Shown here one piece after another: positions 1 to 8,399 of a stretch of DNA of 64,000 nucleotides (within the stretch, counting starts at the first letter, position 1; every line of letters starts with the position of its first letter). The notes under the pieces are model-generated. The model ran no database searches. It was given only the letters and a program-made list of their open reading frames with translations, and was not told the origin of the DNA. This stretch comes from Bordetella genomosp. 10 (GTDB taxonomy: Bacteria; Pseudomonadota; Gammaproteobacteria; Burkholderiales; Burkholderiaceae_B), in the NCBI RefSeq assembly GCF_002261225.1, contig NZ_NEVM01000005.1, positions 3,286,001 to 3,350,000 on the forward strand. The letters are read 5' to 3'. The position numbers and the translations under genes were made by a program.

Positions 1-854
1 ACGCCTTGCATGGCGTTGACCCCGTCGCTCAGCAGGCGCGCCCGGGCGTGATCCTGCGCCAGCCGCGCGCCCATGTGCTCCACCGCGTACAAGCCCGCCG
101 CCGCCATCAGGCCGGCCTGGCGCTGCGTGCCGCCTATCATGCGGCGCAGCGCGCGGGCGCGCTCGATGACCGCGGCCGGGCCGCTCAGCACCGCGCCGAC
201 CGGCGCGCTCAATCCCTTGGACAGGCACAGGGACACGGTGTCCGCATGGCGCGCGACGGCGTCCGGCGCCACGCCCAGGGCCACCGCCGCGTTGAACAGG
301 CGCGCGCCATCCAGATGCACCGCGATGCCGCGCGCGGCCGCCAGCTCATGGACCGCGCGCATGTAGTCCAGGGACGGCACGGCGCCGGCGGCGTTGTTGT
401 GCGAGGTTTCCATCGCCACCAGCGAGGTCTTCAGCTTGTGGCCGCCGCCCTGCACGCCTTCGGCCAGGCGGTCCAGGTCCATGGCGCCTTCCACGCCGGG
501 CACGCCCAGGTAGAAGAGATTGGTGAAGGTGGCGGCGCCGCGTTCCGACGTGTACATGTGGGCGTTAGCTTCCAGCACCACCTGTTCGCGGCTGGCGGTC
601 TGCGCCAGCACCGCCAGCAGGTTGGCCATGGTGCAGCTCGGCACGAACAGGCCCGCGTTCTTGCCCAGGCGCGCGGCCACGGCGCTTTCCAGTTGGCGCA
701 CGGAGGGATCGCCGTCCAGCCCGTCGTCGCCGATGGGCGCGGCGCGCATGGCCTCCAGCATGGCCTCGGTGGGCCGCGTGACGGTGTCGCTGCGCAGGTC
801 GACGAAGTGGCCGGGAAGTTCGGTCTGGAGGGGATTGGAAAGAGAGGCTGCCAT
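1..854 (-). CDS. ltaE: Low-specificity L-threonine aldolase, C-terminus off the window
   Basis: PLP-dependent enzyme cleaving L-threonine or L-allo-threonine to glycine and acetaldehyde in the cytoplasm. The first 284 residues are visible; the frame is open to base 1, so the C-terminus lies outside. Seen: the family N-terminal motif LRSDTVTRPTEAM, the GDD segment, and LSKGLSAPVG, whose lysine (about K213) would form the Schiff base with PLP. The ATG at 854 lies only 27 bp after the stop of the permease upstream, so it is probably the last or a middle gene of the ABC importer operon. That placement suggests the importer brings in threonine or another beta-hydroxy amino acid (inference). Family assignment is firm. 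Confidence 0.93.
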   Translation of the reverse strand, partial: MAASLSNPLQTELPGHFVDLRSDTVTRPTEAMLEAMRAAPIGDDGLDGDPSVRQLESAVAARLGKNAGLFVPSCTMANLLAVLAQTASREQVVLEANAHMYTSERGAATFTNLFYLGVPGVEGAMDLDRLAEGVQGGGHKLKTSLVAMETSHNNAAGAVPSLDYMRAVHELAAARGIAVHLDGARLFNAAVALGVAPDAVARHADTVSLCLSKGLSAPVGAVLSGPAAVIERARALRRMIGGTQRQAGLMAAAGLYAVEHMGARLAQDHARARLLSDGVNAMQG

Positions 855-881
855 GCGGGTTCTTCTGGGTGGCGGCGCGCG

Positions 882-1571
882 TCAGCGCGCGGGAACGATG
901 CGTTTCTCCAGCAGCTTGACCGATTGCGAGGCCACGAAGCTGATGAGGATGTAGACGACGGCGACGAAGACGTAGAGTTCGACCAGGCGGCCGTCGCGCT
1001 GGCCGATCTTGGAGGCCGCGCCGAGGAAGTCCGTCAGCGCCAGCACGTACACCAGGGAGGTGTCCTGGAACAGGATGATGACCCGCGTCAGCAGCGCCGG
1101 CACCATGTTGCGCACGGCCTGCGGCAGCACGATGCTGAACATGGTCTGGCGCGGCGTCAGGCCCAGGGCGATGCCGGCGTGGAACTGGCCGCGCGCGATG
1201 GACTGGATGCCGGCGCGCATGATCTCGCAGAAATACGCGGCCTCGAACATCGAGAACGTGATCACCGCCGAGTTGAAGGCGCCGACCTGGATGGGCCGCG
1301 GCGCATGCAGGATCCAGGCGCCCAGGTAAGGCACCAGGAAGTAGAACCAGAAGATCACCAGCAGCAAGGGAATCGAGCGCATGGTGTTGACGTAGATCGT
1401 CGCCGGCAGCGACAGGATCTTCAGCGGCGACAGCCGCATCAGCGCCAGCAGCGTGCCGATCACCAGGCCGGCGAGACCGGCCAGGCCGGTCAGCGTCAGC
1501 GTGAAGGTCATGCCGGTGCCGAACAGGTAAGGCAGCGCGTCGCGGATGACGCCGAAATCGAAATTGCCCAT
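882..1571 (-). CDS. Polar amino-acid ABC transporter permease (HisM/GlnP family)
   Basis: Inner-membrane subunit of an amino-acid importer, 229 residues, normal for the family. Several hydrophobic helices are visible, with the coupling loop that contacts the ATPase in the region HAGIALGLTP followed by VLPQAVRN (EAA motif). The ATG at 1571 lies 8 bp beyond the stop of the other permease (1580), so the two are co-transcribed and would form a heterodimer. The ORF continues upstream in frame, but that part overlaps the other permease out of frame and shows no transporter signature. No ATPase gene is seen in this cluster within the window. Confidence 0.9.
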   Translation of the reverse strand: MGNFDFGVIRDALPYLFGTGMTFTLTLTGLAGLAGLVIGTLLALMRLSPLKILSLPATIYVNTMRSIPLLLVIFWFYFLVPYLGAWILHAPRPIQVGAFNSAVITFSMFEAAYFCEIMRAGIQSIARGQFHAGIALGLTPRQTMFSIVLPQAVRNMVPALLTRVIILFQDTSLVYVLALTDFLGAASKIGQRDGRLVELYVFVAVVYILISFVASQSVKLLEKRIVPAR

Positions 1572-1579
1572 GCCGGTCC

Positions 1580-2320
1580 TCAGCGCTTGCCGGCGATGAG
1601 GCCGGGCACCGCGTAGCGTTTTTCGAGGCCGCGCAGGCTCAGCACCACGATGCCGTTGATGACCAGGTAGACCAGCGTGGCGGCGCTGAAGGCCTCGAAG
1701 ATGTGGAAGCTGAATTCCTGCATGGCGCGCGCCTGCCCCGTCAGCTCCAGCAGGCCGATGGTCAGCGCCACGGACGAATACTTGATGGTGCCCATGAATT
1801 CCGAGGTCAGCGGCGCGATGACGATGCGGTAGGCCTCGGGCAGGATGATGTGGCGATAGACCTGCGGCTGGCTCAGGCCCAGCGCGGTGCCGGCCTGGAA
1901 CTGGCCGCGCGGCAGTGACTGTATGCCGGCGCGGATCTGCTCGCAGACGCGCGACGCGCCGTACAGGGTGAGGCACAGCAGGGCCGGCACGAATTGCCCC
2001 CAGGGCTGCGGCATCTGCTTGATGGCCAGGCCCAGCGGCTTGGGCACGACCTCCGGCACGACGAAGTACCAGAGGAACATCTGCACCAGCAGCGGACAAT
2101 TGCGGAAGAGTTCCACGTACAGCGTGCCGGCGGCGCGCAGCGCGCGCGACGTGCAGGTGCGGAACACCGCCAACAGCGAACCCAGCGCCATCGCCAGCAC
2201 CCAGGTGGAAAGGGAAAGCGCCAGCGTCCAGCCGGCCCCCATCGCCAGGGTCTCCAGGAAGGTGTGCACGCCGTCGGGCGACATATCCAGGAAGACCCGC
2301 CAGCTCCAGTCGTAGTTCAT
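1580..2320 (-). CDS. Polar amino-acid ABC transporter permease (HisM/GltJ family)
   Basis: 246-residue inner-membrane permease, partner of the permease ending at 882. It has a longer N-terminal segment (MNYDWSWRVF) typical of GltJ-like subunits, followed by transmembrane helices and the EAA loop around QAGTALGLSQPQVYRHIILP. The ATG at 2320 is followed closely by the partner gene and preceded by about 105 bp containing two hairpins that separate it from the binding-protein gene. Substrate cannot be read from the sequence. Confidence 0.9.
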   Translation of the reverse strand: MNYDWSWRVFLDMSPDGVHTFLETLAMGAGWTLALSLSTWVLAMALGSLLAVFRTCTSRALRAAGTLYVELFRNCPLLVQMFLWYFVVPEVVPKPLGLAIKQMPQPWGQFVPALLCLTLYGASRVCEQIRAGIQSLPRGQFQAGTALGLSQPQVYRHIILPEAYRIVIAPLTSEFMGTIKYSSVALTIGLLELTGQARAMQEFSFHIFEAFSAATLVYLVINGIVVLSLRGLEKRYAVPGLIAGKR

Positions 2321-2336
2321 GCGCGTGTCCAGGAAG

Positions 2337-2388
2337 GGCCCGGATCAGGTCCCGGGCCTGGGCGTCCCGCGCCGCCGTCCGCGGGACG
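2337..2388 (-). terminator. Two tandem hairpins between binding-protein and permease genes
   Basis: Hairpin one pairs 2337-2343 (GGCCCGG) with 2352-2358 around an 8-nt loop. Hairpin two pairs 2363-2371 (CGTCCCGCG) with 2380-2388, also with an 8-nt loop. No U-tract follows in the direction of transcription. Such intercistronic structures commonly protect the upstream mRNA or partially terminate, giving more binding protein than permease; that role here is inferred. Confidence 0.55.
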
Positions 2389-2425
2389 AGGGCGCGGGGC
2401 CGTTCCGATGCCTATTTTCCGATGT

Positions 2426-3337
2426 TTACTCGTAGGCGGCCGGGTCGCCCGAGTCGGTGGGATGCGCCAGCGCGCGCTTGAGCGCGTCGCTCATCGGATA
2501 CTTCAGGTTGATGCCGCGCGGCGGGATGGGCGAGTTGAAGTATTTCTCGTAGATCGCCGCGATCTTGCCGTTCTTCATGAGCTCGATGACGGCGTCGTCG
2601 ACCACCTTCTTGAAGGCGGGATCGTCCTTGGGCTCCATGATGCCGTACGGCGCGAGCTGCAGGCCCTTGGTGCCGATGACGAAGTCGTCGGGGTTCTTGG
2701 ACGAGGCCACCGAGCCGTAGGCCAGGCCGTCGTCGTTGGCCGAGCCGGCCGCGCGGCCGGACTGCACCATCAGGAAGGTCTCGCCGGTGTCCTTCGCGCC
2801 GATGACCTGGATGCCGTAGTTGTTCTTGGCGTTGATCTCCGAGATCAGGCGGAAGGTCTGGCCGCCGGCCTGGGCGGCGATGGCCTTGCCGCGGAAGGTG
2901 GCGGGGTTGTTGGGATCCACGCCGGCGTCCTTGCGCGCCATCAGCACCACTTGCGCGACGAAGGTCGTCGGCGCGAAAGACACGAGCTTGTGGCGGTCCG
3001 GCAGGTTGGTGGTGTTGCCGCACTCGAGGTCGATGGTGCCGTTGTTCAACAGCGGGATGCGGGTGGCCGAGGTGGTCGGGTTGTAGCGCACCTCCAGCTT
3101 GGGCAGCTTGAGCGCGGCTTGCACCGCCTTGGCGACTTCCTGGCAGATTTCGACGGTGTAGCCGATCGGCTTCTGCGACGCGTCCAGGTAGGCGAACGGC
3201 ACCGAGGATTCGGGATGGCCGATGACGATGGCGCCGGTTTCCCGGATCTTGTCCAGGCGGCCGGCGCCTTCGGCGTGGGCGGTAGTGGTAGCGGCGGCGG
3301 ACAGCAGCGCGGCCGCGAGCGTGGCGATGGTTTTCAA
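2426..3337 (-). CDS. Periplasmic amino-acid-binding protein (GltI-like)
   Basis: 303-residue family-3 solute-binding protein that captures substrate in the periplasm and delivers it to the two permeases downstream. Residues 1-22 form a signal peptide ending AHA. The mature part begins with DKIRETGAIVIGHPESSVPFAY, the typical opening of this family. The start is a TTG at 3337, chosen because it follows an AAGGGGG ribosome site by about five bases and begins a clean signal peptide; upstream in-frame codons do not. A LysR gene diverges 147 bp away and is the likely regulator. A weak AGTA/TACT inverted pair at 3422-3440 lies in that gap. Confidence 0.92.
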   Translation of the reverse strand: MKTIATLAAALLSAAATTTAHAEGAGRLDKIRETGAIVIGHPESSVPFAYLDASQKPIGYTVEICQEVAKAVQAALKLPKLEVRYNPTTSATRIPLLNNGTIDLECGNTTNLPDRHKLVSFAPTTFVAQVVLMARKDAGVDPNNPATFRGKAIAAQAGGQTFRLISEINAKNNYGIQVIGAKDTGETFLMVQSGRAAGSANDDGLAYGSVASSKNPDDFVIGTKGLQLAPYGIMEPKDDPAFKKVVDDAVIELMKNGKIAAIYEKYFNSPIPPRGINLKYPMSDALKRALAHPTDSGDPAAYE

Positions 3338-3484
3338 GCGTTCCCCCTTCTATCGCATGGCGCCTCGCGGCGCTGCATGCCGGATCGTGATGCCGGACTC
3401 GTAGTGGCCCGGATGGCAAAAAGTATGTCCTACCTGTACTGTTTTTCCCAATTCCACTTTTGTATTGCTCTATACGGGACTGGT

Positions 3485-4423
3485 ATGACGATCCCACGCT
3501 TGGGCCTGCGCCAGATCGAGGCCTTCCGGGCCATCATGGTGTCCGGGTCGATGACGGCGGCGGCCCGCCGCATGCACACTTCGCAGCCGCAGATCAGCCG
3601 GCTGATCGCGCAACTGGAGGCGATCACGCAGTTTCCGCTGTTCGAACGCAATGGCAGCCGGTTGACGCCGACGCTGGACGGGTCGCGCTTTTTCAACGAA
3701 GTGGAGAAGACCTTCATCGGCCTGGCGGGACTGGAATCGGCTGCCGCCAGCATCCGTTCGTTCTCGGCCGGCCGTCTCAGCGTGGCGGCGATGCCGCGCC
3801 TGGCCGGCGGCCTGCTGGCGCGCATCGTGGCGCGTTTCAAGGCGCAGTACCCGGACGTGATGGTGTCCATCCAATCGGGCAATGCCGGCACGGTCCACGA
3901 CTGGGTCAGCTCCGGCTTTTGCGAAACGGGACTGGCGATGCTTTATAGCGACGCGCCGGGCGTGCAGGTGGAACCCGTGATCACCACGCGCTGCGTGGCG
4001 GTGCTGCCGCGCGGCCATCGCCTGGCGCGGCTGAAACGGCTCAAGCCCGCCGATTTCGCCGGCGAGTCCTTCATCTCCTTTCCCATGGGCAGCGCCTTGC
4101 GCGAGCGCATCGACGGCATCTTCCACGCGGCCAAGGTGGAACGCCGCATCGTGGCCGAGGCCGGCCTGGGCGCCTCGATCTGCGCGCTGGTGGCCGCCGG
4201 CCTGGGCGTCAGCCTGATCAACCCGGTGGCGGCGGTCGAGGAGAAACTGGAAGGGGAGATCGAAGTGCGGCCGTTCTCGCCGGCGGTGCCGGTGATCATC
4301 GGGCTGCTGTATCCGCCGTATCACAACCGCACGCGGCTGGTGAACGTCTTCGCGGAACTGGCGCGCGACGTCATGCGGGAGGAACTGGCGGCGTTCGACG
4401 ACGGCGCCGCGCGCCGGAAATAG
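3485..4423 (+). CDS. LysR-family regulator, probable controller of the divergent ABC operon
   Basis: 312-residue LysR-type regulator. The helix-turn-helix occupies about residues 5-63 (RQIEAFRAIMVSGSMTAAAR, then QPQISRLI). The effector domain follows from about 90 (SFSAGRLSVAAMPRLAGG). The ATG at 3485 starts exactly at the conserved N-terminus; the open frame extends far upstream but is a shadow of the binding-protein gene. The sequence resembles regulators of amino-acid catabolism such as NocR/OccR (general resemblance only). It diverges from the importer/threonine aldolase operon, the usual layout for its target. Confidence 0.9.
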   Translation: MTIPRLGLRQIEAFRAIMVSGSMTAAARRMHTSQPQISRLIAQLEAITQFPLFERNGSRLTPTLDGSRFFNEVEKTFIGLAGLESAAASIRSFSAGRLSVAAMPRLAGGLLARIVARFKAQYPDVMVSIQSGNAGTVHDWVSSGFCETGLAMLYSDAPGVQVEPVITTRCVAVLPRGHRLARLKRLKPADFAGESFISFPMGSALRERIDGIFHAAKVERRIVAEAGLGASICALVAAGLGVSLINPVAAVEEKLEGEIEVRPFSPAVPVIIGLLYPPYHNRTRLVNVFAELARDVMREELAAFDDGAARRK

Positions 4424-4425
4424 GG

Positions 4426-4451
4426 CTCGGCCCCGTGGGGACGGGGCCGAG
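4426..4451 (+). terminator. Perfect hairpin after the LysR gene
   Basis: An 11-bp perfect stem (CTCGGCCCCGT with ACGGGGCCGAG) closes a four-base GGGG loop three bases after the LysR stop codon. There is no T-run, so it may act as a weak or factor-assisted terminator. It is followed by GTACTGCAC, the same word that follows the hairpin at 4693-4728. Confidence 0.6.
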
Positions 4452-4692
4452 GTACTGCACCGGGAGGACTTCTGGAACTGCGGCCCCGCCTCCCGCCGGG
4501 GCAACCGCCTGGATTCAGCGGGTCCAGGCGGCCGGACTACGTGATCGGCTCGATCGCCCTGATCCGGCCTTCGGTATGGTTCACGCCTGGCCGCGAAATA
4601 CGCGCAGTGAAAGCAGTGGGGAGATGGCGTTCCCGGGCCGGCGGCGCTGGCGCGCGCCGTGCGGGAAGAGACTGCGCGATGCGCGGAGGGAA

Positions 4693-4728
4693 CCATGGCC
4701 CCGCACAAGGGGGGCAGCGGGGCCATGG
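4693..4728. other. 12-bp perfect inverted repeat (hairpin)
   Basis: CCATGGCCCCGC at 4693-4704 pairs with GCGGGGCCATGG at 4717-4728 across a 12-base G-rich loop. It lies immediately before the degenerate tandem array and is followed by GGTACTGCAC. Function unknown; it may end transcription from the LysR side or be part of the repeat unit. Confidence 0.6.
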
Positions 4729-4881
4729 GGTACTGCACACTACGGGCACTTCGTACTGCGGATGCTTCACTTCGCACTACTTCGACTACAGGTACAGCAA
4801 CTACAAGTACAGCAACTAGCGATACTGCAACTACAGGTACTGCGGGTACTACGGCAACTACGGGTACTGCGACTACGCACT
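4729..4881. repeat. Degenerate ~15-bp tandem array (GTACTGCAACTACAG-like)
   Basis: About ten diverged copies of a unit close to GTACTGCAACTACAG run through this stretch. The clearest consecutive units are GTACAGCAACTACAA, GTACAGCAACTAGCG and ATACTGCAACTACAG, near 4790-4836. Because 15 is a multiple of three, all frames give low-complexity peptides (Thr/Ala-rich in one, Tyr/Ser/Asn in another). The array looks like slipped-strand expansion in non-coding DNA. No function is assigned. Confidence 0.75.
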
Positions 4882-5114
4882 GTGAGCGGAACCTCGCCGA
4901 GTCCGTCCGGCGGGGCCGTGTTGTTCTCGTTGAATGAAATTCTGCGCTTCCAGGAATTAGGGATAAACCCGAAATCCCTCAAATCACTTTTCCATAATCC
5001 GGCGCAATGAGGTGGGTTTTACGGAAAAACCATTAAATCCATAATGATGTTCAATCATTGCGGCCTTCGACTCAAATCGCGCCGTGGCTTGCCGATGCGC
5101 AAGCGTCCATGCCG

Positions 5115-6329
5115 CTATGCGAGCAGGCGCTGCGTCCCCGCCAGCGACGTGCGCAGCGCGGCCCGCCCCCGCGACCGTAGATCGTCTTCATAGGCCTGCA
5201 CGGCGGGTCGCAGACCGGCCGGGCCGCGCACGGCGGCCAGCGATGCCGCCAGGCTGGCGGCGTCCGCCAGGGCGGTATTCGCGCCCAGGCCTCCGGCCGG
5301 GCTCATGGCGTGGATGGCATCGCCCAGGAAGGTCACCGGCCACGCGGGCCACTCGGGCACCGTGTCGGGCATCCGCACCGCGCGCTGGCTCAGCGATTGC
5401 GGATCCGCCAGGTCCAGCACGCGCCGCAGCGAAGGATGCCAATCGCGCACGGCGTGCCGCAGCCCCGCCAGCCACGCCGCGGGGTCGGGGTGGTCCTCCA
5501 GCGCGGGAGAGCCCAGCGCATGCGGACGGCCGAGAAACGCCCAATACAGGTAATCGTCCTGCGGGCTCAATGCGCATCCCGGCGCGAGGCGTTCGGCGAG
5601 CGCCGGCAGGGGCTGGGCGAAGCGCATGGGTTCGACGATCAGGGACAGGCCCGACGCGAATACCACGGTCGCGCCTTCCAGCAGGGGCGCGTCGAGCGCG
5701 GCCTGCCGCGCCGGGTCCAGCGGTGTCCTGCCGTAGACGATATATGCGCCCAGATAGTGGGCGGTGGCGTGCGGCAGCAGGGTCTGGCGCAATGGCGACG
5801 CCGCGCCGTCGGCGGCGACGACCAGGTCGTAGGCGTGGCGCTGGCCTTCGGCCGTTATCAACGTGCCCGCCGCCGCGGCCGGCGCGGCGGAGACGTCCAC
5901 CGCCACGACAGGCTGGCCGTAGCGGATCCGCGCCCGCAGGCCGTCGCTCAGGATTTCGCGCAGCGTCTGGCGATGCACGGCGAGATCCCCGTCCTGGGTC
6001 GCGGTCGCGGCGTCGGCGGCCCCGGTGGCGCGCCAGTTGTCGGGGCGCCGCTCGCCGCGCGGCGCCAGGTCCGGGCCGATCCAGCGCGGCGCGCCGTGGG
6101 CCTGCGTGGCGCTGTGGCGGAACAGGGCATAGCGGTCCGGCGCCAGGCATGCGGCCAGGGCGCGTTGGCCGTCGGCGTCGATGCGCAGCCGATAGCCTTG
6201 GGCGCGGGTATGCATGCCGGCGTCGCGCTCGAAGACGTCGGCCTCGATGCCGGCGCGCGCGAGGCCCTGGGCCAGGCATAATCCGCCCAGGCCGGCGCCC
6301 GCGATGCCGATGCGCATGGGGTGCTTCAT
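5115..6329 (-). CDS. FAD-dependent aromatic-type monooxygenase
   Basis: 404-residue flavoprotein hydroxylase of the PHBH/UbiH class, expected to use FAD, NAD(P)H and O2 to hydroxylate a small, possibly aromatic, substrate. Seen: the Rossmann motif GIAGAGLGGLCLAQGL at the N-terminus, the DG motif VVAADGAASPLRQTL, and the GD motif FLGDAIHAMSPAGGLGAN near the C-terminus. The start is the ATG at 6329; MRIGIAG at 6317 is an alternative. It diverges from an AraC regulator across 104 bp, so the regulator probably controls it. Substrate unknown. Confidence 0.88.
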   Translation of the reverse strand: MKHPMRIGIAGAGLGGLCLAQGLARAGIEADVFERDAGMHTRAQGYRLRIDADGQRALAACLAPDRYALFRHSATQAHGAPRWIGPDLAPRGERRPDNWRATGAADAATATQDGDLAVHRQTLREILSDGLRARIRYGQPVVAVDVSAAPAAAAGTLITAEGQRHAYDLVVAADGAASPLRQTLLPHATAHYLGAYIVYGRTPLDPARQAALDAPLLEGATVVFASGLSLIVEPMRFAQPLPALAERLAPGCALSPQDDYLYWAFLGRPHALGSPALEDHPDPAAWLAGLRHAVRDWHPSLRRVLDLADPQSLSQRAVRMPDTVPEWPAWPVTFLGDAIHAMSPAGGLGANTALADAASLAASLAAVRGPAGLRPAVQAYEDDLRSRGRAALRTSLAGTQRLLA

Positions 6330-6433
6330 GAAAACGACTCCTGTCAGGCGATAAGGGAGGGCCGGCTGCCGATGCGGCAAGCCACGGCGACCGGCGCTGC
6401 TCCATTGTTCGGCCCGATGACGAAGGCGAGGTA

Positions 6434-7324
6434 ATGACGCGAAGCCAACAAATACTGGAATCTGTCCAATCGGCGTCGATCGCGGCCACCGGCGCCGACG
6501 ACGCCAGCGAGTGGCTGGACGGCCCTGCCGTGATCGCCCAGGCCGGCGACGATGACGCCGGCAGCCAGTACCGTCTCGGCAGCCGCGAATACCCCTGGCA
6601 CCGCCATGTGCGCGGCCAGGTTGCCTGCGTTGAAACCGGCATGGCGCAGATCCGCACCCAGGCGGGCGCCTGGCTGCTGCCGCCGGGACGCGCCTGCTGG
6701 ATTCCGGCGGGCACGCTGCATCAGGGGCGCGTGCGCGACGCCGCGACCGGCTGGAGCCTGCTGATCACGCCCCGCGCGGCGCGCCGGCTGCCGGCCGAGC
6801 CCTGCGTCATCGGCATCTCCGAGCTGTTGAGCAGCCTGGTGCGCCGCGCGCAGGCCTGGGATGCGCGGCGGCCCCTGACGCCCGCGCAGGCACGCATCGC
6901 GCGGGTGATCCTGGACGAACTGTGCGCCGCGCCGCATGAGGCCCTGCACCTGCCCATGCCCGCCAGCGAGCGCCTGGCGACCCTGGCGCGGGCCTTGATG
7001 GACGAGCCGGGCGACCGCCGCACGCTGGAGGCCTGGGCCGCGACCCTGGCCATGTCCGCGAGCACCTTGCGCCGGCGCGTGAGCGCGGAAACGGGCATGA
7101 CCTTCGGCCGCTGGCGCCAGCAGATCCAGTTGGTCCATGCGCTGGAGCGGCTGGTCAACGGCGCCAGCGTGGCGGACGTGGCGCACGCCCTCGGGTATGC
7201 CACGCCCAGCAATTTCATCGCGATGTTCCGCCAGGCCTTCGGCGCCACGCCGGCGCGCTATGCCACTTCCCATCGACGCACCGCGCCGGCTCCGGTAAAG
7301 TGCATGGATAATCGCGCGCGGTAG
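6434..7324 (+). CDS. AraC-family regulator with N-terminal cupin
   Basis: 296-residue regulator. An N-terminal cupin-like sensor (about 45-110, with PWHRHVRGQVACVETG and LLPPGRACWIPAGTLHQ) is followed by a C-terminal AraC double helix-turn-helix (about 190-280, with SASTLRRRVSAETGMTFGRW and VADVAHALGYATPSNFIAMF). This is the architecture of NimR/YdeO-like regulators that control a neighbouring gene. It diverges from the FAD monooxygenase and is followed 29 bp later by xdhC. The ligand is unknown. Confidence 0.9.
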   Translation: MTRSQQILESVQSASIAATGADDASEWLDGPAVIAQAGDDDAGSQYRLGSREYPWHRHVRGQVACVETGMAQIRTQAGAWLLPPGRACWIPAGTLHQGRVRDAATGWSLLITPRAARRLPAEPCVIGISELLSSLVRRAQAWDARRPLTPAQARIARVILDELCAAPHEALHLPMPASERLATLARALMDEPGDRRTLEAWAATLAMSASTLRRRVSAETGMTFGRWRQQIQLVHALERLVNGASVADVAHALGYATPSNFIAMFRQAFGATPARYATSHRRTAPAPVKCMDNRAR

Positions 7325-7353
7325 CGGCGGGCGGCAAGGAGCGACACAGCATC

Positions 7354-8349
7354 ATGGATTCGCTGGACATGGAGGTCTTGCGCCAGGCGCGCGACTGGGT
7401 CGCCGCCGGTCATCGGGCGCATCTGCTGACGGTGGCGCAGACCTGGGGGTCGGCGCCGCGGCAGGCGGGAGCGCTGGCGGTCTTGCGCGGCGACGGGCAA
7501 TTGATCGGCTCGGTCTCCGGCGGCTGCGTCGAGGACGACCTGATCGATCGGGCGCGCCGCCAGGGCTTGCCCGACCGGCCCGAACGCATCACCTACGGCG
7601 TTACCGCCGACGAGGCGGCGCGTTTCGGCCTGCCCTGCGGCGGCACCCTGCGCCTGGTGGTCGAACCGCTGCACGACACCACGTGGCTGGACCCGGTGCT
7701 GGCGGCCATCGGCCGGCATGAGTTGACCCTGCGCACGGTGGACATGCAGACGGGCGCCTGTAGCCTCGCGCCCGCCGGTCCGCTCGACGGCCCGGACTTC
7801 GACGGCCGCGCGCTGCGCGCCGTCTACGGCCCGCGCTGGCGCCTGCTCATCATCGGCGCGAACCAGACGGCCCGCGCGTTGTGCGACATCGCCGCCAGTC
7901 TCGATTTCCACGTGCTGGTCTGCGATCCGCGCGAAGAGTACCGGACTGGTTGGGATGCCCACGGCGCGACGCTGCTGACCAGCATGCCCGACGATGCGGT
8001 GGGCGAGATCGGCACCGACGAACGCACCGCCATCGTGGCCCTGACCCACGATCCCAAGCTCGACGACATGGTGCTGCTGGAAGCCTTGAAATCGCCGGCC
8101 TTCTACGTCGGCGCGCTGGGCTCCGAGGCCAGCCAGGCCAGGCGCCGCGAACGCCTGCGCCTGTTCGACCTGGGCGACGAGGAAATCGCCCGCCTGCACG
8201 GCCCCGTCGGCCTGCGCATCGCCAGCCGCACGCCGGCCGAGATCGCTGTGGCCATCGCCGCCGAACTCATCTGGGTGCGCAACACCCTCGGCGGCGCGGC
8301 CGCCTGCGCGCCCCGGCTTCCGGACGCGGCCAGCCAGCGCCAGCGCTAG
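7354..8349 (+). CDS. XdhC/CoxI-family molybdoenzyme maturation factor
   Basis: 331-residue protein of the XdhC family, whose members bind molybdenum cofactor, guide its sulfuration and insert it into xanthine-dehydrogenase-type enzymes. The N-terminal XdhC/CoxI domain carries the hallmark GSVSGGCVEDDLI (about residue 50), and a C-terminal Rossmann-like XdhC_C domain starts near LLIIGANQTARAL (about 168). No molybdenum hydroxylase subunits lie in the window, so its client must be elsewhere. It follows the AraC gene by 29 bp in the same direction and may be co-transcribed. Confidence 0.92.
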   Translation: MDSLDMEVLRQARDWVAAGHRAHLLTVAQTWGSAPRQAGALAVLRGDGQLIGSVSGGCVEDDLIDRARRQGLPDRPERITYGVTADEAARFGLPCGGTLRLVVEPLHDTTWLDPVLAAIGRHELTLRTVDMQTGACSLAPAGPLDGPDFDGRALRAVYGPRWRLLIIGANQTARALCDIAASLDFHVLVCDPREEYRTGWDAHGATLLTSMPDDAVGEIGTDERTAIVALTHDPKLDDMVLLEALKSPAFYVGALGSEASQARRRERLRLFDLGDEEIARLHGPVGLRIASRTPAEIAVAIAAELIWVRNTLGGAAACAPRLPDAASQRQR

Positions 8350-8399
8350 GCGGACCGGCCGGCGCTCCCCGGCGACGTCGATGCGACGGCGGGGCGACG

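Larger units (their letters stand above)
4424..5114. other. 691-bp stretch without a convincing gene
   Basis: This gap separates the convergent LysR and FAD-monooxygenase genes. Its left half holds three GC-rich hairpins (4426-4451, one around 4480-4500 built on GGCCCCG/CGGGGC, and 4693-4728) and a degenerate tandem array (4729-4881). The right part, from about 4930 to 5080, is noticeably AT-rich compared with the surroundings. Short open frames cross it on both strands, for example 4659-4937 (+) and 4767-4982 (-), but they are low-complexity products of the repeat, with no domain or ribosome site. I call no gene here. Confidence 0.6.

Noticed and set aside
4659..4937. Small Thr/Ala-repeat ORF in the gene-free stretch
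   Set aside because: It is a read-out of the 15-bp tandem array, has no ribosome site, and other frames of the array are equally repetitive.
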